A program made the translations under genes and the position numbers. A stretch of 56,811 nucleotides of DNA from Catenovulum agarivorans YM01 (GTDB taxonomy: Bacteria > Pseudomonadota > Gammaproteobacteria > Enterobacterales > Alteromonadaceae), in contig NZ_JH767527.1 in the NCBI RefSeq assembly GCF_000281085.1, positions 211,617 to 268,427 of the forward strand, given 5' to 3'. How positions within the stretch are numbered: the first letter of the stretch is position 1; every line of letters starts with the position of its first letter. Positions 53,404 through 56,811 of this stretch are shown here, piece after piece. The notes beneath the pieces were generated by a model, which saw only the letters and a program-made list of their open reading frames with translations, was not told the origin of the DNA and did no database searches.

Positions 53404-53553
53404 AGCTAAACGGTAAACAAGTTGGAAAAACCAACTTCAAAACAACTGGTGCATGGCGACTAACAAGTTAACGGAACAAGCAAATAAATGCCAGCACCGC
53501 GCAAATAAACACCAATAGTTTAACTACTTTTAACTAACGAAACTTCTAGCTAA
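53404..53553 (-). repeat. Truncated ORF-less cassette (family A) at the distal end of the integron array
   Basis: Read on the - strand it begins TTAGCTAGAAGTTT right after attC 1 and runs to about 53404. It shares its start and a core (about 53405-53470) with the complete family A cassette (matching core about 54379-54443), with only a few differences there, but lacks an attC of its own. This marks the broken distal end of the array. Confidence 0.65.
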
Positions 53554-53647
53554 CGCCCACATAAATTGCGCAATGAAGCTTGGCTATAATAGGAACGAAG
53601 TGACGTAGCCAAGCTTTTTGCGTCCCATCATAATTGCATTGTTATGC
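53548..53647 (-). other. attC site 1
   Basis: Outer arms GCATAAC (- strand, 53647-53641) and GTTAGCT (53554-53548). Inner arms AAGCTTGGCT (+, 53576-53585) and AGCCAAGCTT pair across a loop with GGAACGAAGTGACG. The stop codon of the PrcB-like gene lies 3 bp away. Confidence 0.85.
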
Positions 53648-53650
53648 GTA

Positions 53651-54112
53651 CTAACAACTTGAGTATGTTAGTTCTTCAGTAACAATAATATATTGCTTTG
53701 AATTAACTTTAATAAACTTAAACGGATTAGTTATGGCTTGATCGGTGCTGCAACTATCACCAGGGAACACATAAGTTATATTGGCGTTTATATAATCACC
53801 TTTGTCTATTAATTCTGTACTCATACTATAACCGCCGCTATTTTGCGTACCCATATCAATAAGAAGAACAGTTTCAGTTTCAAAATTAATAGTTTTAGAT
53901 GCTTCTGATGTCCGTTTGAGTAATTCATTTTGATATTCATATTGGGAACTTAAAACAATGGTACTTTTATTCGTCGTATCTGCGTATTCATTGTAATCAG
54001 ATTCATGGATCACCTCATATTCCATAGACGGTATTGGTGATTCAGCCTTAGCTGAATTACAACCCTGCAAATGAAAAATCATAGGCATTAGAATTACTAG
54101 ATATTTACTCAT
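53651..54112 (-). CDS. Cassette-encoded lipoprotein with PrcB_C-like domain
   Basis: I start at M 54112 (MSKYLVIL), preceded by AAGGAG and a 5-nt spacer; upstream codons belong to the cassette border. The 153-residue product is a lipoprotein (lipobox LQGC, +2 Asn). The mature part contains 'TVLLIDMGTQNSGGYSMSTE' and 'ITYVFPGDSC', matching the PrcB_C pattern (hydrophobic strand, GxxxxGGYS, then a P-G segment). Three cysteines near the end (SCSTD, YSSC) could form disulfides. It is in the normal cassette orientation, read towards its attC. Function unknown; protein binding is possible. Confidence 0.75.
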   Translation of the reverse strand: MSKYLVILMPMIFHLQGCNSAKAESPIPSMEYEVIHESDYNEYADTTNKSTIVLSSQYEYQNELLKRTSEASKTINFETETVLLIDMGTQNSGGYSMSTELIDKGDYINANITYVFPGDSCSTDQAITNPFKFIKVNSKQYIIVTEELTYSSC

Positions 54113-54127
54113 AAAAACTCCTTGTAC

Positions 54128-54229
54128 GCATAACGCCCGCATAAGTGGCGCAATAAAGCTTGGCTATAATTAGTGAGGAACGAGCGCAAGCCAAGCTTTT
54201 TGCGTCCACCCTTAATTGCATTGTTGGCT
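54128..54229 (-). other. attC site 2
   Basis: Outer arms AGCCAAC (- strand, 54229-54223) and GTTATGC (54134-54128); inner AAGCTTGGCT/AGCCAAGCTT pair. It belongs to the ORF-less family A cassette on its right. Confidence 0.85.
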
Positions 54230-54530
54230 AGAAGCTTACCTAAAAGCTGAAGATTAGTACAATACAAATACCGTAAATAAACTTAGAAAAATGAACTTGA
54301 GAAACGCAAAAGCGTGGCGACACAAAAGTCCATTTTTATAAATGAACTTGAAGCGACAAGCAAACAACACAATCGCCGCTCAACGGTAAAACAAGTTGAA
54401 AAAACCAACTTCAAAACAACTGGTGCGTGGCGACTCGAAAGTTAAATGATCAACGTAAACAACTTTCAGCAACACGAAAACCAACGACACCAATTTTAAT
54501 ATTTTTAAACTATTAGCTTTTAAAACTTCT
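54230..54530 (-). repeat. ORF-less integron cassette, family A
   Basis: This ~300-bp cassette body has no ORF of useful size on either strand. It contains repeated GTCGCCACGC (- strand, twice), two AAATGAACTTGA copies on the + strand and a hairpin AAGTTG-TTTTTT-CAACTT. The first half is shared with the truncated copy at 53404-53553. It may carry a promoter or a small RNA; nothing in the sequence proves either. Confidence 0.65.
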
Positions 54531-54631
54531 AGCTAACGCCCGCATAAGTGGCGTAATAAAGCTTGGCTATACTAAGCGAAGAATGAGCGCAGCCAAGCTT
54601 TTTGCGTCCACCCTTAATGCGATTGTTAGGT
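54531..54631 (-). other. attC site 3
   Basis: Outer arms ACCTAAC (- strand, 54631-54625) and GTTAGCT (54537-54531), inner AAGCTTGGCT/AGCCAAGCTT pair. It closes the cassette that carries the opposite-facing membrane protein gene. Confidence 0.85.
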
Positions 54632-54705
54632 GTTTTTTCTGCACCCGCCTTTAATTACGGGTAATTATACCCATATCCAAGCATATCTTAACTTGGAGAT
54701 TATAC

Positions 54706-55020
54706 GTGACCGACAACGAAAACCATAATACAGAAACTTACGAAACAAAAAACAGTACGAATGACCCGATGGAAGGCTCGGAAGAACTATGGGAATTACT
54801 AACAAAAATTTCGCATATAGCGCTATTCGTTGCTGTTGTTGGAATTGGATTTTGGGCATATTCTTCATTCACTGTCGGTAAAGCTACAAGCATAGCTTTT
54901 CTAGCGCTAGCTACTGCTTGGGCTGCTTTTGACGTAAGAGGTGAGCGTGATTGGAAGAAGCGAATTAAAACTGTAGCGATAATGCTAATTTCATATGCCG
55001 TTGGCTACTTTAGTGGTTAA
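54706..55020 (+). CDS. Cassette-encoded small membrane protein, facing against the array
   Basis: This is a 104-residue protein from GTG 54706 with a TTGGAG ribosome site. The first ~35 residues are acidic and hydrophilic, followed by about three hydrophobic segments ('IALFVAVVGIGFWAYSS', 'ATSIAFLALATAWAAF', 'TVAIMLISYAVGYFSG') with a positively charged loop (RGERDWKKR). It is on the + strand whereas the array reads on the -, so it needs its own promoter; the AT-rich 75 bp before it could hold one. I do not recognise a family. Confidence 0.65.
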   Translation: MTDNENHNTETYETKNSTNDPMEGSEELWELLTKISHIALFVAVVGIGFWAYSSFTVGKATSIAFLALATAWAAFDVRGERDWKKRIKTVAIMLISYAVGYFSG

Positions 55021-55025
55021 CTGAC

Positions 55026-55125
55026 ACCTAACGCCGCAATATGGGGCGCACAAAAGCTTGGCTAAAATAGGAACGAAGTGACGCAGCCAAGCTTTTTGCG
55101 TCCCATCATAATTGCTTTGTTATAA
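55026..55125 (-). other. attC site 4
   Basis: Outer arms TTATAAC (- strand, 55125-55119) and GTTAGGT (55032-55026), inner AAGCTTGGCT/AGCCAAGCTT pair with GGAACGAAGTGACG in the loop. The stop of the 55120-55449 gene lies inside its first arm. Confidence 0.85.
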
Positions 55126-55449
55126 AACAATTATCACCACAGGCTCAATTACAAAATATACCACCCCAATCACCGCCAAGATAAAAGACCACTGTGCCAA
55201 ATTATTAAAACGTACTAACAACCAATACTTGGCGAATTTTTCAGAAAAATCAGGTTCACCGTCGAGACCATAGTAAAGCATTGCAAAAAAGGCGTTTAAT
55301 GCCAATGCTATTGCAAAGAGCAACGTCGAAAAGGCTAACGAGTAACTAGAAACAATAAGTTCAGCTTTATCGATTACTGCCAGAAAGTAGGCAAAACTTG
55401 CGCCAGCAAAAGCAGTATGAATCCACTTACCATATTCAGATTTTTCCAT
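55120..55449 (-). CDS. Cassette-encoded small membrane protein
   Basis: This is a 109-residue integral membrane protein with about three transmembrane helices ('AFAGASFAYFLAVIDKA', 'LAFSTLLFAIALALNAFFAML', 'WSFILAVIGVVYFVIEPVVIIVL'). A short AGGGGCAATA stretch precedes ATG 55449. The TAA stop overlaps the attC arm, as is usual for cassette genes. Normal orientation. Family and function unknown. Confidence 0.7.
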   Translation of the reverse strand: MEKSEYGKWIHTAFAGASFAYFLAVIDKAELIVSSYSLAFSTLLFAIALALNAFFAMLYYGLDGEPDFSEKFAKYWLLVRFNNLAQWSFILAVIGVVYFVIEPVVIIVL

Positions 55450-55464
55450 TATTGCCCTATTGTT

Positions 55465-55564
55465 TTATAACGCCGCAATATGGGGCGCGAAAAAGCTTGG
55501 CTATAATAGGAACGAAGTGACGCAGCCAAGCTTTTTGCGTCCCTTCATAATTGCATTGTTATGT
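55465..55564 (-). other. attC site 5
   Basis: Outer arms ACATAAC (- strand, 55564-55558) and GTTATAA (55471-55465), inner AAGCTTGGCT/AGCCAAGCTT pair; nearly identical to attC 4 in its arms and loop. Confidence 0.85.
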
Positions 55565-56053
55565 TGCCTGCAGCACGAAATATAGAGCAGCTGCAAACAC
55601 AAAACTCAAGCACGTGGTGATACTTAATATGCCTATTTTAAGTATAGATTTATTGTTAAGTCGAAGAGATCTCATTGAAAGAGACCAAACACCTAAAACG
55701 ATACCTATTACAATTAAATTTAATATAGTTGGAAGATCTGTAAAAAATAATATAGGCAACCCGGTAAATGCAGGAAACAGCGCTATAACTCTCGCAAAAT
55801 TTGAAGATGGAGATGTAAGTTCAACTGATTTTTGGTTTACTTTGACTCTAGGAACTGAATCCAAGAAATCATCTTGAATTTCAATTTTTATTAAGTCACC
55901 AGTGTTCAAATGAACGTCATATACACCACTATCATTAGACACCTCTTTAATCCAATTGTTGTTGTGGTATACAGAAGCCTTAGAAAATAGGCCATCTACA
56001 CGAATTTCTAGCAGTTCATCTCCCAAACTGGGTAATTCAATCTGATGTATCAT
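55559..56053 (-). CDS. Cassette-encoded protein with beta-rich N-terminus and membrane C-terminus
   Basis: This is a 164-residue protein. Residues ~1-80 look like a small beta-sandwich ('IELPSLGDELLEIRVDGLF', 'GVYDVHLNTGDLIKIEIQD'), and ~85-164 contain about three transmembrane helices ('ALFPAFTGLPILFF', 'ILNLIVIGIVLGVWSL', 'IGILSITTCLSFVFAAALYF'). An AAAGGAATA ribosome site precedes ATG 56053, and the stop overlaps the attC arm. Normal cassette orientation. An antisense frame over the same DNA is not credible. Function unknown. Confidence 0.72.
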   Translation of the reverse strand: MIHQIELPSLGDELLEIRVDGLFSKASVYHNNNWIKEVSNDSGVYDVHLNTGDLIKIEIQDDFLDSVPRVKVNQKSVELTSPSSNFARVIALFPAFTGLPILFFTDLPTILNLIVIGIVLGVWSLSMRSLRLNNKSILKIGILSITTCLSFVFAAALYFVLQAT

Positions 56054-56090
56054 TTATTTTTATTCCTTTCGACTCATATTTTGAATTGCA

Positions 56091-56190
56091 ACATAACGCC
56101 GCGGTAAAGGGTGGAATAAAGTTGGCTAACATTTTTGCTCAGCAAAAATTTGGCCAAGCTTTTTGCATCCCTTTGACTGCATTGTTAGAA
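56091..56190 (-). other. attC site 6 (second subtype)
   Basis: Outer arms TTCTAAC (- strand, 56190-56184) and GTTATGT (56097-56091). It differs from attC 1-5 in its inner part, AAAGTTGGCTAACATTTTTG with a GCAAAAATTTGGCCAAGCTT partner, giving an extra TTTTTGCT/AGCAAAAA hairpin. Confidence 0.82.
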
Positions 56191-56453
56191 ATGCCCGACA
56201 ACGCAAGAGCTGCATAAAAATGCCCTTTACCAATAATTAAAAACGAATGCTTAAACTTACCGTAAAAAGCAGCGGTAACCAACAATTAAGCAAACAATAA
56301 ATTGGCTTGCATTGAGCAGGTTAACAACACCGCCCTAACCTACAAAACCAAACTAAAATGCCAATTAAACATGGCACGCCAAGCTAAATTAGAAAAAGTA
56401 GCAAAGCACACAAATGCTTCATTTGAAGCTGTTTACTTTTAAGATTTTGCTAT
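56191..56453 (-). repeat. ORF-less integron cassette, family B, copy 1
   Basis: This ~260-bp body has no usable ORF. It starts (towards the attC) with GCCCGACAACGCAAGAGCTG and shares long identical blocks with the next cassette to the right, such as TAAAAATGCCCTTTACCAAT, AACCAAACTAAAATGCCAAT and GCAAAGCACACAAATGC. It is a paralogue of copy 2, probably by duplication of a whole cassette. Confidence 0.7.
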
Positions 56454-56553
56454 TTCTAACGCCGTAGTAAAGGGTGGAATAAAGTTGGCTAACATTTTTG
56501 CTCCGCAAAAATTTGGCCAAGCTTTTTGCATCCCTTTAACTGCATTGTTAGAA
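56454..56553 (-). other. attC site 7 (second subtype)
   Basis: Outer arms TTCTAAC (- strand, 56553-56547) and GTTAGAA (56460-56454); nearly identical to attC 6, including the TTTTTGCTCCGCAAAAA inner hairpin. Confidence 0.82.
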
Positions 56554-56811
56554 ATGCCCGACAACTCAAAGGCTGCATAAAAATGCCCTTTACCAATAAT
56601 TAAAAACAATTGCCTAAACTTAACCTAAAAACCTGCGGTTACCAACATTTAAGCAAACGATAAATTGGTTTAAATTTAGCGCGTTAACAACACAGCTCTA
56701 ACCTAATAAAACCAAACTAAAATGCCAATTAACTTTGCACGCCAACCAGCAATTTAAAAATAGCAAAGCACACAAATGCCTCATTTGAAGCCGTTTACTT
56801 TTAAGATTTTG
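56554..56811 (-). repeat. ORF-less integron cassette, family B, copy 2 (runs off the window)
   Basis: This body matches copy 1 almost from end to end, with scattered substitutions and small indels, and continues to the last base of the window. No ORF. Its own upstream border lies outside. Confidence 0.65.

Larger units (their letters stand above)
53404..56811 (-). mobile_element. Chromosomal integron cassette array, distal part, read right to left
   Basis: Seven ~100-bp attC sites are spaced 300-620 bp apart. In every complete cassette the sequence after the border (for example GTTATGCGTA) is complementary to the arm at the start of its own attC (TACGCATAAC), the signature of true cassettes. 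On the - strand the sites read TAACAA...GCGTTA, the usual attC polarity, so the integrase end would lie to the right, outside the window. No intI or attI is visible here; the array may also be an integrase-less attC cluster. Confidence 0.85.

Noticed and set aside
55551-55877. 108-codon + strand frame over the cassette gene at 55559-56053
   Set aside because: The - strand gene has a ribosome site, membrane helices and a stop inside the attC; the antisense frame crosses the attC and has none of these.
53651-56053. Cassette genes considered as toxin-antitoxin pairs
   Set aside because: They are single genes per cassette, encoding lipo- or membrane proteins without recognised toxin or antitoxin motifs.
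53548-56553. Regularly spaced repeats considered as a CRISPR array
   Set aside because: The repeats are ~100-bp imperfect palindromes spaced 300-620 bp apart with genes between them, which fits attC sites and not CRISPR.

Overview
This window most likely comes from a marine, polysaccharide-degrading gammaproteobacterium of the Alteromonadales type (Catenovulum/Paraglaciecola-like; the genus is inferred). The reasons are the AT-rich DNA, many secreted or lipoprotein glycoside hydrolases, TonB-dependent receptors without SusD partners, E. coli-like XylR and AspC proteins, and integron attC sites.

Region 1 (1-1,900) holds the end of a DUF4340 gene and a periplasmic solute-binding-like protein. 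Region 2 (2,028-23,761) is a complete-looking xyloglucan utilisation locus, all on the + strand. It encodes a secreted lectin-GH5_4 endoglucanase, a GH95 alpha-L-fucosidase, a TonB-dependent receptor, two tandem flavin-dependent halogenase-family proteins, a GH35/DUF5597 beta-galactosidase, a GH31 alpha-xylosidase with a PA14 insert, an SGNH esterase, a BACON-GH5_4 surface lipoprotein, a GH3 beta-glucosidase and XylR. The inferred flow is as follows: surface GH5_4 enzymes cut the backbone, the receptor imports oligosaccharides, and the periplasm removes acetyl, fucose, galactose, xylose and glucose in turn. Released xylose would signal through XylR. The second halogenase-like protein has lost every catalytic signature that the first one keeps.

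Region 3 (23,763-25,324) contains a solitary integron gene cassette (one gene plus its 100-bp attC) far from any array. Region 4 (25,325-38,903) is mostly housekeeping or accessory. It has an M14-type zinc hydrolase and an alpha/beta hydrolase, then a cobalamin riboswitch controlling btuB and a beta-propeller lipoprotein, then aspC, a collagen-stalked PhoX-like lipoprotein, a di-haem lipoprotein, a glutaredoxin-MauE fusion and a PAS-GGDEF protein.

Region 5 (38,952-53,084) is a second carbohydrate cluster that looks pectin or rhamnogalacturonan related. It has two GH43, two GH105, a DUF2264 protein, a sialidase-like propeller, a DUF1800-DUF1501 pair and a large hybrid histidine kinase. Region 6 (53,400-56,811) is the distal end of a chromosomal integron cassette array read on the - strand. 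It has seven attC sites, four small cassette genes and two families of ORF-less cassettes; no integrase is present in the window. The array runs off the right edge. No rRNA, tRNA, CRISPR array or intact insertion sequence was seen.
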